Shown here: positions 8,178 through 14,600 of the stretch, piece after piece
Position numbering within the stretch: position 1 is the stretch's first letter
How the letters are laid out: every line of letters starts with the position of its first letter
DNA from: Pseudobdellovibrionaceae bacterium
Lineage (GTDB): Bacteria; Bdellovibrionota; Bdellovibrionia; Bdellovibrionales; UBA1609
Direction of reading: 5' to 3'
DNA: 18,238 bases
Assembly: GCA_026712605.1 (NCBI GenBank)
Contig: JAPORL010000040.1
Span: 1 to 18,238 of the forward strand
Program-made: the position numbers and the translations under genes
The notes under the pieces: model-generated
The model's input: only the letters and a program-made list of their open reading frames with translations
The model's database searches: none
What the model was told of the DNA's origin: nothing

Positions 8178-8545
8178 TAAGAATTAAATTCAAAAAAAGT
8201 CATCCCTTAAAGATTCGAAAGCGATTAAGAAATAAAGCACGGATTAGAAAGAAAATTTTTGGCACAAAAGAAAAGCCACGACTTAATATTTTTAGAAGTG
8301 GAAAACATATTTACGCCCAACTCATTGATGATTCCAATCAAGTAACTATAAAATCTTATTCTTCTTTAAACTTAAAAGAAAAACTTAGCTCTATGGAAAA
8401 AGCAAAAAAAGTAGGAGAGTCTATTGGAAAACAAGCTTTAGATAAAAAAATTAAACAGGTTATTTTTGATAGAGGCGGTTTTGTTTATCATGGCCGTGTA
8501 AAAGCTTTAGCGGAAGGCGCTCGCTTTGCTGGTTTGAAATTTTAA
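8174..8545 (+). CDS. rplR: 50S ribosomal protein L18
   Basis: L18 binds 5S rRNA together with L5. The 123 residues contain [20 protein letters not shown] (about residues 34-53) and the C-terminal [20 protein letters not shown] block near residues 98-118, both diagnostic. A purine-rich GGAGGAGGAGAG at about 8155-8166 precedes the ATG inside the end of rplF, and the two genes overlap by 4 bases. Confidence 0.96.
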   Translation: MIRIKFKKSHPLKIRKRLRNKARIRKKIFGTKEKPRLNIFRSGKHIYAQLIDDSNQVTIKSYSSLNLKEKLSSMEKAKKVGESIGKQALDKKIKQVIFDRGGFVYHGRVKALAEGARFAGLKF

Positions 8546-8560
8546 ATAAAAGAGGTAAAA

Positions 8561-9052
8561 ATGGAAAATCAATACTCAACACAAGATTATAATGAAAGAG
8601 TCATTTCTATTAACCGTGTTACAAAAGTGGTTAAGGGAGGGAGAAATTTTTCCTTCTCAGCTCTTGTTGTAGCCGGAGATGGTAAAGGACAAGTGGGAAT
8701 AGGAACAGGTAAAGCGAGTGAAGTTCCTGAATCTATTAGTAAAGCTAGTCGTGTCGCTAAAAAATCCTTAAAAACTTATAACTTAGCTAAGGGGCAAACA
8801 ATTCCTCATCAAGTTGAAGGATCTTTTGGAGCTTCTAAAGTAGTTTTAAAACCAGCGGCTCCGGGAACAGGATTAATTGCTGGCGGACCGGTTAGAGCAG
8901 TTCTAGAGTGTGTAGGTGTGAAAGATATTTTATCTAAACGGATAGGAACAAGAAATCCTCATAATGTAGTTAAAGCGACTTTGCAGGGTTTATCTCAACT
9001 GCTCGCTCAAGCTCCTAAAGAGAGTTTAAATAAAACAGAAGTAAAAGAATAA
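8561..9052 (+). CDS. rpsE: 30S ribosomal protein S5
   Basis: S5 lies at the mRNA entry side of the small subunit and affects decoding accuracy. The 163 residues include the double-stranded RNA-binding-like domain opening [30 protein letters not shown] (about residues 12-41) and [13 protein letters not shown], then the second domain with [20 protein letters not shown] and [15 protein letters not shown] precedes the ATG. A 33-base gap follows before rplO, with no rpmD (L30), which is commonly found here. Confidence 0.97.
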   Translation: MENQYSTQDYNERVISINRVTKVVKGGRNFSFSALVVAGDGKGQVGIGTGKASEVPESISKASRVAKKSLKTYNLAKGQTIPHQVEGSFGASKVVLKPAAPGTGLIAGGPVRAVLECVGVKDILSKRIGTRNPHNVVKATLQGLSQLLAQAPKESLNKTEVKE

Positions 9053-9085
9053 AAATATATAAGAAATAAATTTTAAGGAGAGAAG

Positions 9086-9520
9086 ATGAGTTTACTAGAA
9101 AAGTTAAAACCCTATCCGGGAAAAAAACAAAAAAAACGCTTAGGACGAGGTAAAGGTTCTGGCAAAGGGGGAATCTCTACCAGAGGACACAAAGGTCAAA
9201 GAGCTAGAAAAAGCGGAAATGCTCCGGCTGGTTTTGAAGGGGGAGCTATGCCTTTAGCTAGAAGATTACCAAAGTTTGGTTTTACCAATGCTCCCTTTAA
9301 GACGGTTTATGAGATTGTAAATTTATCTCAACTCAATCAATTAGAAGGAGATATTACACCAGAGCTTTTAGTAAGTAAGGGCTTGGTTAAAAAAAGAAGG
9401 CAAATAAAAATTTTAGGACAGGGTGAAATTTCTAAACCGCTTAAAGTAAAAGCGCATAAATTCAGTAAAAAGGCTAAAGAGCAAATTGAAAAAGCAGGAG
9501 GGCAGATTTCTATTCTGTAA
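9086..9520 (+). CDS. rplO: 50S ribosomal protein L15
   Basis: L15 is a late-assembly protein that spans several 23S rRNA domains. The 144 residues equal the E. coli length. The extended, glycine-rich N-terminal half (RLGRGKGSGKGGISTRGHKGQ near residues 18-38, then GFEGGAMPLARRLPKFGF) and the globular C-terminal half ending KAGGQISIL are typical. AAGGAGAG at about 9076-9083 is an excellent ribosome binding site. secY starts 6 bases after its stop. Confidence 0.97.
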   Translation: MSLLEKLKPYPGKKQKKRLGRGKGSGKGGISTRGHKGQRARKSGNAPAGFEGGAMPLARRLPKFGFTNAPFKTVYEIVNLSQLNQLEGDITPELLVSKGLVKKRRQIKILGQGEISKPLKVKAHKFSKKAKEQIEKAGGQISIL

Positions 9521-9526
9521 AACAAC

Positions 9527-10840
9527 ATGGATCCTCAACTTTCTTCTAATTTTACTTTCCCCAAAGAGTTAAAAAACCGAATACTATTTACTATTGGGGT
9601 TTTGATTATTTACCGTATAGGTGTTCAAATTCCAACACCGGGTGTAGATAGGGAAGCTGTCATGGAGGCTTTTTCTCAAAGAGGAGGAGGTGTTTTTGGT
9701 TTATTAAATACTTTCACAGGAGGAGCCTTAGAGCAATTTAGTATTTTAGCTTTAGGAATTATTCCTTATATTACCGCTTCTATTATTTTCCAGCTTTTAC
9801 AAACAGGAGTTCCTTATTTAGAGCAGTTAAAAAAAGAGGGAGAATCGGGTCGTAAAAAGATCAATCAGTACACCCGTTATGCCACTGTGATTTTGTCTAT
9901 TTTTCAAGCTTATGGTTTATCTCGTGGTTTTTTTGGTCAAGAGTCTATTATTTCAATAGCTAAATTTGGTTTTATTCCTTTTCAAACTTTTACTATTATG
10001 ACTTTGACAGCAGGAAGTTGTTTATTGATGTGGCTGGGAGAGCAAATTAATGCCAAAGGAGTAGGAAATGGAGCGAGCCTTTTAATTTTTGCGGGTATTG
10101 CCGCCGCTATTCCAAGCGCAACCACTCAATTATGGTCTATTATTCAAAAAGGTGAGATCAGTGGTGGCTTTGCGATTAGTTTATTATTGTTTATGGCTTT
10201 AATAGTGGGGGTTATTATCTTTTTAGAAACAGGTCAAAGAAGAATTCCCGTTCAGTACTCACAAAGAGCTTTAGGAAATAAACAGGCTTCAGCGCAAATG
10301 AGTCATCTTCCTTTGAAGTTAAATTTTTCTGGTGTGATACCTCCTATTTTTGCTAGCTCTTTATTACTTTTTCCAACGACTATTGCTCAGTTCACTCAAG
10401 CCGAATGGGCTAGAGCTTTTCAAGATTCCTTTTCTCTAACAGGTCCTCTTTTTAATATCTTATATGTAGTATTAATCGTTTTTCTTTGTTTTTTTTATAC
10501 AGAAGCTGTTTTTAATCCAAAAGAAATGGCGGATAATTTAAAAAAACATGGGGGTTTTATCCCAGGGATAAGGGCTGGTTACAACACTTCAGATTATGTA
10601 AAAAGAATTTTAGATCGTTTAACTGTCGCAGGAGCTATTTATTTATCGGCAGTTTGTGTTTTACCTAATGTTTTAATTGATCAGTTTAAAGTTCCTTTTT
10701 ATTTTGGAGGAACCAGTTTATTGATTTTAGTCGGTGTGGCTTTAGATACCGCTCAACAGATTCAATCTCATCTTTTAACAGCTCGTTATGAGGGCATGGT
10801 AAAAGGGGTTCGTATTAGAAGTCGCAGAGTTCGTTTTTAA
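9527..10840 (+). CDS. secY: Protein translocase subunit SecY
   Basis: SecY forms the inner-membrane channel through which SecA-driven preproteins pass and into which ribosomes insert membrane proteins. The 437 residues match the family and show ten expected transmembrane segments, roughly 19-37, 68-90, 115-133, 150-172, 183-203, 213-233, 272-292, 308-328, 370-387 and 392-410. The plug region (GVFGLLNTFTGGALEQFSIL) follows TM1, YRIGVQIPTPGVD is canonical, and the cytosolic basic tail ends RIRSRRVRF. It lies 6 bases after rplO and has no close Shine-Dalgarno (the nearest GGAGGG is about 20 bases away), so coupling to rplO is likely. Eight bases after its stop begins a long palindromic repeat. 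Confidence 0.97.
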   Translation: MDPQLSSNFTFPKELKNRILFTIGVLIIYRIGVQIPTPGVDREAVMEAFSQRGGGVFGLLNTFTGGALEQFSILALGIIPYITASIIFQLLQTGVPYLEQLKKEGESGRKKINQYTRYATVILSIFQAYGLSRGFFGQESIISIAKFGFIPFQTFTIMTLTAGSCLLMWLGEQINAKGVGNGASLLIFAGIAAAIPSATTQLWSIIQKGEISGGFAISLLLFMALIVGVIIFLETGQRRIPVQYSQRALGNKQASAQMSHLPLKLNFSGVIPPIFASSLLLFPTTIAQFTQAEWARAFQDSFSLTGPLFNILYVVLIVFLCFFYTEAVFNPKEMADNLKKHGGFIPGIRAGYNTSDYVKRILDRLTVAGAIYLSAVCVLPNVLIDQFKVPFYFGGTSLLILVGVALDTAQQIQSHLLTARYEGMVKGVRIRSRRVRF

Positions 10841-10848
10841 ATTCTGTG

Positions 10849-10969
10849 TGAAAAGCTTGTGAGATACAAAGCTAAAAACTTTGGACATGTGCTTTGCCAT
10901 AGAGCGACTTACAGTCATTATAGGTCAAATCCGAACTCGTTTTTAACTTTGTATCTCACAAGCTTTTCA
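10849..10969 (+). repeat. Palindromic core-and-arms repeat, copy A (forward)
   Basis: A left arm at 10849-10879 and a right arm at 10939-10969 are inverted repeats matching at 30 of 31 positions, enclosing a 59-base core (10880-10938). The core reads GGACATG...GCCATAGAGCGACTT...CAAATCCGAACTC. Related cores occur in four other places in this window. It starts 8 bases after the secY stop, so as RNA it would form a very stable 31-bp stem at the 3' end of the operon and may end or protect the transcript. It is not an insertion sequence: there is no coding potential. Confidence 0.9.
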
Positions 10970-11071
10970 TTTAAGAGACTTAAACTTTATAACTAAGCTT
11001 TAAAACCTAAGACATGCGTTTTTAACTTTGTATCTCACAAGCTTTTCATTTAAGAGACTTAAACTTTATAA
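10938..11071 (+). repeat. 55-bp perfect direct repeat (copy A right arm and partial copy A')
   Basis: Bases 10938-10992 and 11017-11071 are identical over 55 bp, with a period of 79. Each unit holds the right arm of copy A plus the following TTTAAG-AGA-CTTAAA hairpin. The 24 bases between them end in GACATGCG, the beginning of the element core, preceded by an AAGCT...AAAA stretch resembling a decayed left arm. The second unit therefore looks like an element that lost its core by recombination at the shared CGTTTT. Confidence 0.85.
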
Positions 11072-11101
11072 AATAAGATTTATTAAAATTAAAAAATGAT
11101 G

Positions 11102-11129
11102 TTGTAAAAGTAGTCATTACTGTTATAAA
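11102..11129 (+). promoter_or_regulatory. Candidate promoter of adk with extended -10
   Basis: TTGTAA (11102-11107), 16 bases, then TATAAA (11124-11129) preceded by TG one base away (11121-11122), the extended -10 arrangement. Transcription would be expected to begin about 7 bases later, near 11136, only about 4 bases before the GTG start codon of adk at 11140. Confidence 0.5.
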
Positions 11130-11139
11130 TATTTTCAAA

Positions 11140-11793
11140 GTGGCAGAATTAAATATTCTTTTCATAGGAGCTCCCGGATCAGGAAAGGGAACACAGTCTT
11201 TTAAACTGGCTCAGAAAAAAAATCTTATTCATTTAAGCACTGGGGATTTATTCCGCAACAATTTAAAACAAGAAACAGACTTGGGTTTATTAGCAAAGTC
11301 TTACATAGATAAAGGACAACTGGTTCCAGATTCCGTAACAACTGATATGGTGGCGGACTTTGTAAAAAAAATTTCTGATAAAAAGGGTATTGTTTTTGAT
11401 GGTTTCCCTCGGAACTTAGTTCAAGCTAAAAATTTTAAGAAAATTCTATCTGGAAACAATCGTATTTTAAACCAGGTTATTTTTTTTAAAATTTCCAATC
11501 AGCAAGTTATAGCAAGATTAACAGGTCGCCTTTATGCGCAAAAAAGCGGTTTAGTTTATCATGTTAAAAATAATCCTCCAAAAAAGAAAGGAGTTTGTGA
11601 TGTTTCTGGGGAAACTTTAATAACTAGGACAGATGATAATCCCGAAGTCATAGCAGAACGGCTAGATATTTTTCATAAAAACACCGAAGCTTTATTGAAT
11701 TATTATAAAAAAGAAAATCTACTAAAAACTATAGATGCTTTTTACTCTCCAAATGAAGTGTTTAATTCTATTTTAAAAGCTTTAGAAAGTTGA
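11140..11793 (+). CDS. adk: Adenylate kinase
   Basis: Adk interconverts ATP + AMP and 2 ADP in the cytosol. The P-loop GAPGSGKGTQ is at residues 10-19, the AMP-binding TGDLFR at 34-39, DGFPR at 87-91, and ARLTGR at 125-130. The LID segment (YHVKNNPPKKKGVCDVSGE, about 140-158) is the long form without a zinc-binding cysteine set. Arginines 163 and 174 fit the catalytic pair. Length, 217 residues, is normal. The only sensible start is GTG at 11140. No Shine-Dalgarno is visible in the AT-rich bases before it. Repeat copies lie on both sides of the gene. Confidence 0.95.
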   Translation: MAELNILFIGAPGSGKGTQSFKLAQKKNLIHLSTGDLFRNNLKQETDLGLLAKSYIDKGQLVPDSVTTDMVADFVKKISDKKGIVFDGFPRNLVQAKNFKKILSGNNRILNQVIFFKISNQQVIARLTGRLYAQKSGLVYHVKNNPPKKKGVCDVSGETLITRTDDNPEVIAERLDIFHKNTEALLNYYKKENLLKTIDAFYSPNEVFNSILKALES

Positions 11794-11856
11794 ATTAAGA
11801 AATAAAAATCAGTATCACAAAAACCTAACTAGCTCTCGCTTTAAGTTTTGTTATGT

Positions 11857-11976
11857 CAAAGCTTATAAGATACAAAGCTAAAAACGAGTTCGGATTTGAA
11901 CACATAGCGACTGCAAGTCGCTTTGTGGCAAAACGCATGTCTGAGTTTTTGAGCTTTGTATCTTACTAAGCTTTTA
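11857..11976 (-). repeat. Palindromic core-and-arms repeat, copy B (core inverted)
   Basis: Left arm 11857-11885 and right arm 11945-11976 are near-perfect inverted repeats sharing AAGATACAAAGCT with copy A. The core (11886-11944) matches copy A only on the opposite strand, at roughly four bases in five. Inside it is the best-preserved internal hairpin of the family: CACATAGCGACT (11901-11912), loop GCA, AGTCGCTTTGTG (11916-11927), 11 pairs with one mismatch. A smaller hairpin GTTC/GAAC lies at 11888-11901. It begins 63 bases after the adk stop. Confidence 0.88.
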
Positions 11977-11977
11977 A

Positions 11978-11990
11978 TCAAGAGACTTGA
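11978..11990 (+). repeat. Flank hairpin with AGA loop beside copy B
   Basis: TCAAG-AGA-CTTGA follows the right arm of copy B. The same position after copy A (10970-10984) and after A' (11049-11063) has TTTAAG-AGA-CTTAAA. The loop and most of the stem are shared, and the differing base pair (T-A versus C-G) is compensated on both sides of the stem. Confidence 0.65.
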
Positions 11991-12119
11991 ATAGAAATAG
12001 ATAAGCTTTAAATTTTTAGATATGCTTTTTTTGTAAGATGACTTTCAGTTCTTACTCTGTTTAAATCTTAAATCATTTTATTCATTTTTATAGCTCTTAA
12101 AAAGCTTAGTTATTTCTAT
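11991..12119 (+). repeat. Palindromic core-and-arms repeat, copy E (diverged, different arms)
   Basis: Arms at 11991-12009 and 12101-12119 are inverted repeats matching at 17 of 19 positions, but their sequence (ATAGAAATA..TAAGCTTT) is not that of copies A and B. The core at about 12014-12075 is a decayed forward copy: AGATATGCTTTTT, then GACTTTCAG, then TGTTTAAATC correspond in order and spacing to copy D (18109-18169). Confidence 0.7.
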
Positions 12120-12256
12120 GAAACTTTAAATAATACAGATTTATTTATAAAAATTTTTCTGGCTAATTAATTATGTAATTTCTAAAAAAACAAACTTCAT
12201 ATAATTCTTATAAGAAAGTTTTACAGTTACTTTTTTATTTTGTAAGAAAATTTGGA

Positions 12257-12285
12257 TTGACAGATTACAATCTTTCTAAGATAGC
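12257..12285 (+). promoter_or_regulatory. Candidate promoter of tnaA
   Basis: A perfect TTGACA at 12257-12262 is followed after 17 bases by GATAGC (12280-12285), a weak -10. Whichever nearby -10 is used, transcription would start within a few bases of the ATG at 12295. A short inverted repeat AGATT-AC-AATCT (12262-12273) lies in the spacer and could bind a regulator; this is speculative. Confidence 0.4.
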
Positions 12286-12294
12286 TGATAGTAT

Positions 12295-13659
12295 ATGAAA
12301 ACTCTTATAGAGCCCTATAAAATTAAATCTTTAGAGCCTATTTATTGGACAAACAAAAAAGATCGAAAAGACATTTTAAAAAAAGCTCATCTTAATTTAT
12401 TTTTTGTGTCTTCTAAAAATGTAACAATTGACCTTTTAACAGACTCTGGAACAGGGGCTATGAGTGCCAGTCAATGGTCAGCTTTAATGAATGCAGACGA
12501 ATCTTATGCAGGCTCTAAAAGTTTTGATATTTTTCAAGAAACTGTTAGAAATTTAACAGGATTTAAGCATGTTATTCCCACTCATCAGGGTCGTTCGGCT
12601 GAAAGGATTTTACTTTCTCAATTTCAAAGCAAAGGGGGACTTATAGTATCTAATATGCTGTTTGATACTACAAGAGCCAATTCAGAAGATTACGGATTTC
12701 AGGTTTTAGATCTTCCCTGTAAAGAGTTTTTTGAAGATGAGAGTCTTTTTCCCTTTAAAGGCAATATTGATTTAATTGCTCTTGAAAAAGCCTTAAAAAA
12801 TAAAAAAGTCACTCTCGTAATTTTAACTGTCACAAATAATTCAGCAGGGGCTCAACCCGTTTCTATGGAAAATATTAAAGAGACTAAAAAGATATGTGAA
12901 AAATATTCCGTTCCGCTTTGCTTAGACGCATGCCGTTTTGCAGAAAATGCCTGGTTTATTAAACAAAAAGAAGAGGGTTTTAAAAATAAAACTATTCCAG
13001 AAATTGTAAGAGCTATGTTTGATTTAGCTCATCTGTGTTTTGTTTCTGCTAAAAAGGATGGACTGAGCCATATAGGAGGCTTTATTGGAGTTAGGAAAGA
13101 GAGTTTGAGTGAAAGCTGTAAAGCTCGTTTGATTTTAGAAGAAGGTTTTCCCACTTATGGCGGTTTAGCGGGTCGGGATTTAGAAGCCATTTCTATAGGC
13201 TTAAAAGAAGTGTTAGAAGAATCTTATTTAAGATACCGTATAGATTCCACTGCTTTTTTACATGAAAAGCTTCATCAAGCTGGAGTTCCTGTATTTAATC
13301 CTTCAGGAGCTCATGCTGTTTATATTGACGCGAAAAAATTTCTCTCTCATCTTCCTGTTTCCTCTTATCCCGGACAGGCTCTCGTTAGCTCTCTTTATGA
13401 GTATTCAGGGATTAGAACTTGTGAAATTGGTTCAGTCATGTTTGGTAAAACTTTAGAAAATGGTAAAGAAACTTATCATAGTAAGGAGCTAGTGAGGCTT
13501 TGTATTCCCAGAAGGCTTTATACACAATCTCATTTACAGTATGTGGCTGAATCTATAATTTCTTTTAAAGAAAAAGAGTCTTCAAAAGTAAGAGGAATTA
13601 AAATTATAAAATCTCCCCCCTTTTTAAGGCATTTTACAGCTCATTTTGCTTGGGTTTGA
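12295..13659 (+). CDS. tnaA: Tryptophanase (tryptophan indole-lyase)
   Basis: A PLP enzyme that splits L-tryptophan into indole, pyruvate and ammonia. Family landmarks are IDLLTDSGTGAMS (45-57), YAGS with Tyr71, PTHQGR (95-100), LDACRF with Asp211 and Arg214 for the cofactor, SAKKD with Lys254 as the expected PLP lysine, GLAGRD (290-295), and the closing LRHFTAHF. Two residues that separate this enzyme from tyrosine phenol-lyase favour tryptophanase: Asp124 in FDTT (Thr in the phenol-lyase) and Ile378 in CEIGS (Arg in the phenol-lyase). The 454 residues are close to full length and no defect is seen. No Shine-Dalgarno precedes the ATG. It sits between adk and rpmJ, an unusual place, with repeats upstream, which suggests insertion or transfer. 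No tryptophan permease gene accompanies it. Confidence 0.92.
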   Translation: MKTLIEPYKIKSLEPIYWTNKKDRKDILKKAHLNLFFVSSKNVTIDLLTDSGTGAMSASQWSALMNADESYAGSKSFDIFQETVRNLTGFKHVIPTHQGRSAERILLSQFQSKGGLIVSNMLFDTTRANSEDYGFQVLDLPCKEFFEDESLFPFKGNIDLIALEKALKNKKVTLVILTVTNNSAGAQPVSMENIKETKKICEKYSVPLCLDACRFAENAWFIKQKEEGFKNKTIPEIVRAMFDLAHLCFVSAKKDGLSHIGGFIGVRKESLSESCKARLILEEGFPTYGGLAGRDLEAISIGLKEVLEESYLRYRIDSTAFLHEKLHQAGVPVFNPSGAHAVYIDAKKFLSHLPVSSYPGQALVSSLYEYSGIRTCEIGSVMFGKTLENGKETYHSKELVRLCIPRRLYTQSHLQYVAESIISFKEKESSKVRGIKIIKSPPFLRHFTAHFAWV

Positions 13660-13688
13660 TTCTTATTTTTATTATGTTAAGTGATAAA

Positions 13689-14181
13689 TTAATTTTCCAG
13701 TTCTTTTATCACACTTTTTACATACTGAATGTCTATTTCACAATATCTATTAAAATTCTCACTAGCTTCATGTTCAGCACTTCTTGCCTCTCGTAAATCA
13801 TCTGTTGCATGATTTAGATAATCTTCTGCCTCATCTAATTCTTTTTTTATATTTTCTATACGTTTAAAGGCATCATTTGCGCTGTTTAGATTATACAATA
13901 CATCTACTATATTAGCTAGCTTTTCTTCTGCATTATCTAGCTTATCTTCTAAATCATTTATGTACTCTCTTTCCTCTTTTACATCATATATACGATTTCT
14001 TGTACTGATTTTTGCTTGCTTTAGCTCATATGATAAAATTTCTACATCTTTCAGATAGAGTCGATATATCTAGGTTTATGTTAATCTGAGGTTCATTTTG
14101 AGCCTTAGAGTCAGATACATACAAAGAAAAAGATGTAATAAAACCAAGTGACAAAACTGAAATAAAAAATCTTAAAAACAT
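13689..14181 (-). pseudogene. Frameshifted exported coiled-coil protein
   Basis: On the minus strand an ATG at 14181, with GGAG about 6 bases upstream, opens a frame with a signal peptide (hydrophobic FFISVLSLGFITSF, then SKA-QN as a likely cleavage site near residue 27). It stops at a TGA (14026-14028) after 51 residues. A second frame, one base ahead, is open from about 14063 to a TAA at 13689 and encodes about 120 residues of charged heptad-like helix (DVEILSYELKQAKIS, then DLEDKLDNAEEKLANI, then YCEIDIQYVKSVIKELEN). The frames overlap, and the total of 493 bases is one base over a multiple of three, so a single inserted base would explain it. I do not recognise the family. It converges on tnaA. 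A sequencing error is the main alternative. Confidence 0.7.
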
Positions 14182-14192
14182 AAATACTCCTT

Positions 14193-14209
14193 TTTTGATT
14201 AAATCAAAA
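14193..14209. repeat. 17-base palindrome before the minus-strand gene
   Basis: TTTTGATT-A-AATCAAAA has two perfectly matched 8-base arms. It lies immediately upstream of the GGAG ribosome binding site of the frameshifted exported gene and overlaps its candidate -10, so it could be an operator. It is AT-only apart from two G-C pairs, so chance is possible. Confidence 0.4.
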
Positions 14210-14233
14210 TATCAAATCTTCTGTGGTTTTCAA
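14206..14233 (-). promoter_or_regulatory. Candidate promoter of the frameshifted exported gene
   Basis: On the minus strand TTGAAA (14233-14228) is followed after 16 bases by TATTTT (14211-14206), about 25 bases before the ATG at 14181. Together with the good ribosome binding site this suggests the gene was once, or still is, expressed. Confidence 0.4.
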
Positions 14234-14341
14234 CTCTTTTTTAACTAAAAACAAAAAGAATTATAGATTTGACTATCCAAAATAAAAATCCTTGTTTATT
14301 TAGTTTTTATCAGATTTTTTCAATTTCAGTCATTTCGTCAC

Positions 14342-14431
14342 TTCTGGGAAAGCGGGAATCCCTTCAATGAGTGGATTTTAGATAAAATCAATCTGGCAGA
14401 TTGATTTTTAGATTCCTGCTTTTACAGGAAT
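14342..14431. repeat. Imperfect palindromic element of GCGGGAATC type with internal hairpin
   Basis: The left end AAAGCGGGAATC (about 14349-14360) pairs with the right end GATTCCTGCTTT (14411-14422) with one wobble, and the pairing continues outward with small gaps. Each end is also a hairpin by itself: ATTCCTG/CAGGAAT at the right is perfect. Inside is an 11-bp stem with loop GGC (14384-14408). It resembles the dispersed palindromes with GTCATTCCCGC-like ends known from many proteobacterial genomes. No coding potential, so probably a MITE- or REP-like element. Confidence 0.65.
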
Positions 14432-14460
14432 AATAGCCAAAAAAGTTTGATAGTTAAGTA

Positions 14461-14466
14461 TATAAT
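14461..14466 (+). promoter_or_regulatory. Candidate -10 box for the rpmJ-rpsM block
   Basis: A perfect TATAAT lies 135 bases before rpmJ. The bases at the -35 position (around 14438-14443) do not resemble TTGACA. The block from rpmJ onward needs its own promoter because tnaA and the convergent gene separate it from secY-adk, so this is the best candidate I can see. Confidence 0.3.
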
Positions 14467-14600
14467 TCTAAAAACAAATTAAAAGCTTAAAAAAATAATA
14501 GACTTAGAGCTTTTCTAATGGTATGTTTCTAAGCCCTAAAAATATTTGCTTGTAAAAAAGAGCGAAATAGGTTTTAAAAAACCATTATTAAGGACTGTTT

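Larger units (their letters stand above)
11794..12294. other. Repeat-rich spacer between adk and tnaA
   Basis: About 500 bases without a gene. It contains repeat copy B (11857-11976), a small hairpin (11978-11990), the decayed copy E (11991-12119), and then an AT-rich stretch with a candidate tnaA promoter. I found no leader peptide rich in tryptophan of the TnaC kind and no recognisable CRP-type site. Confidence 0.6.
13899..14600. other. Gap between tnaA region and rpmJ
   Basis: Bases 13899-14181 belong to the frameshifted exported gene on the minus strand. From 14182 to 14600 no gene is seen. This part holds a candidate promoter for the minus-strand gene, an imperfect palindrome of about 90 bases (14342-14431), a TATAAT box, and a smaller inverted repeat (14478-14490 with 14504-14519). 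The infA gene often found before rpmJ is absent. Confidence 0.6.

Noticed and set aside
9337..9528. Minus-strand open frame of 63 codons
   Set aside because: It lies wholly opposite rplO, shows no family features and is a shadow of that gene's codon composition.
10880..10938. tRNA-like signal in the repeat core (GTTCAAATCC resembles a T-loop in copy B)
   Set aside because: The flanking bases cannot form a T-stem and no acceptor or anticodon arm is visible, so a tRNA gene or tRNA-derived origin is not supported.
10849..12119. CRISPR array or insertion sequence around adk
   Set aside because: Repeats are few, palindromic over long arms and irregularly spaced, with no spacers of uniform size and no transposase reading frame.
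12130..12294. TnaC-like leader peptide upstream of tnaA
   Set aside because: No short frame with a tryptophan codon and a start codon with a ribosome binding site could be found.
13262..13456. Plus-strand open frame of 64 codons
   Set aside because: It is an out-of-frame shadow inside the well-supported tryptophanase gene.
14020..14063. Programmed -1 frameshift at AAATTTT in the coiled-coil gene
   Set aside because: A -1 shift from the first frame reaches a stop within a few codons; joining the two frames needs +1 (or -2), with no recognised +1 signal.
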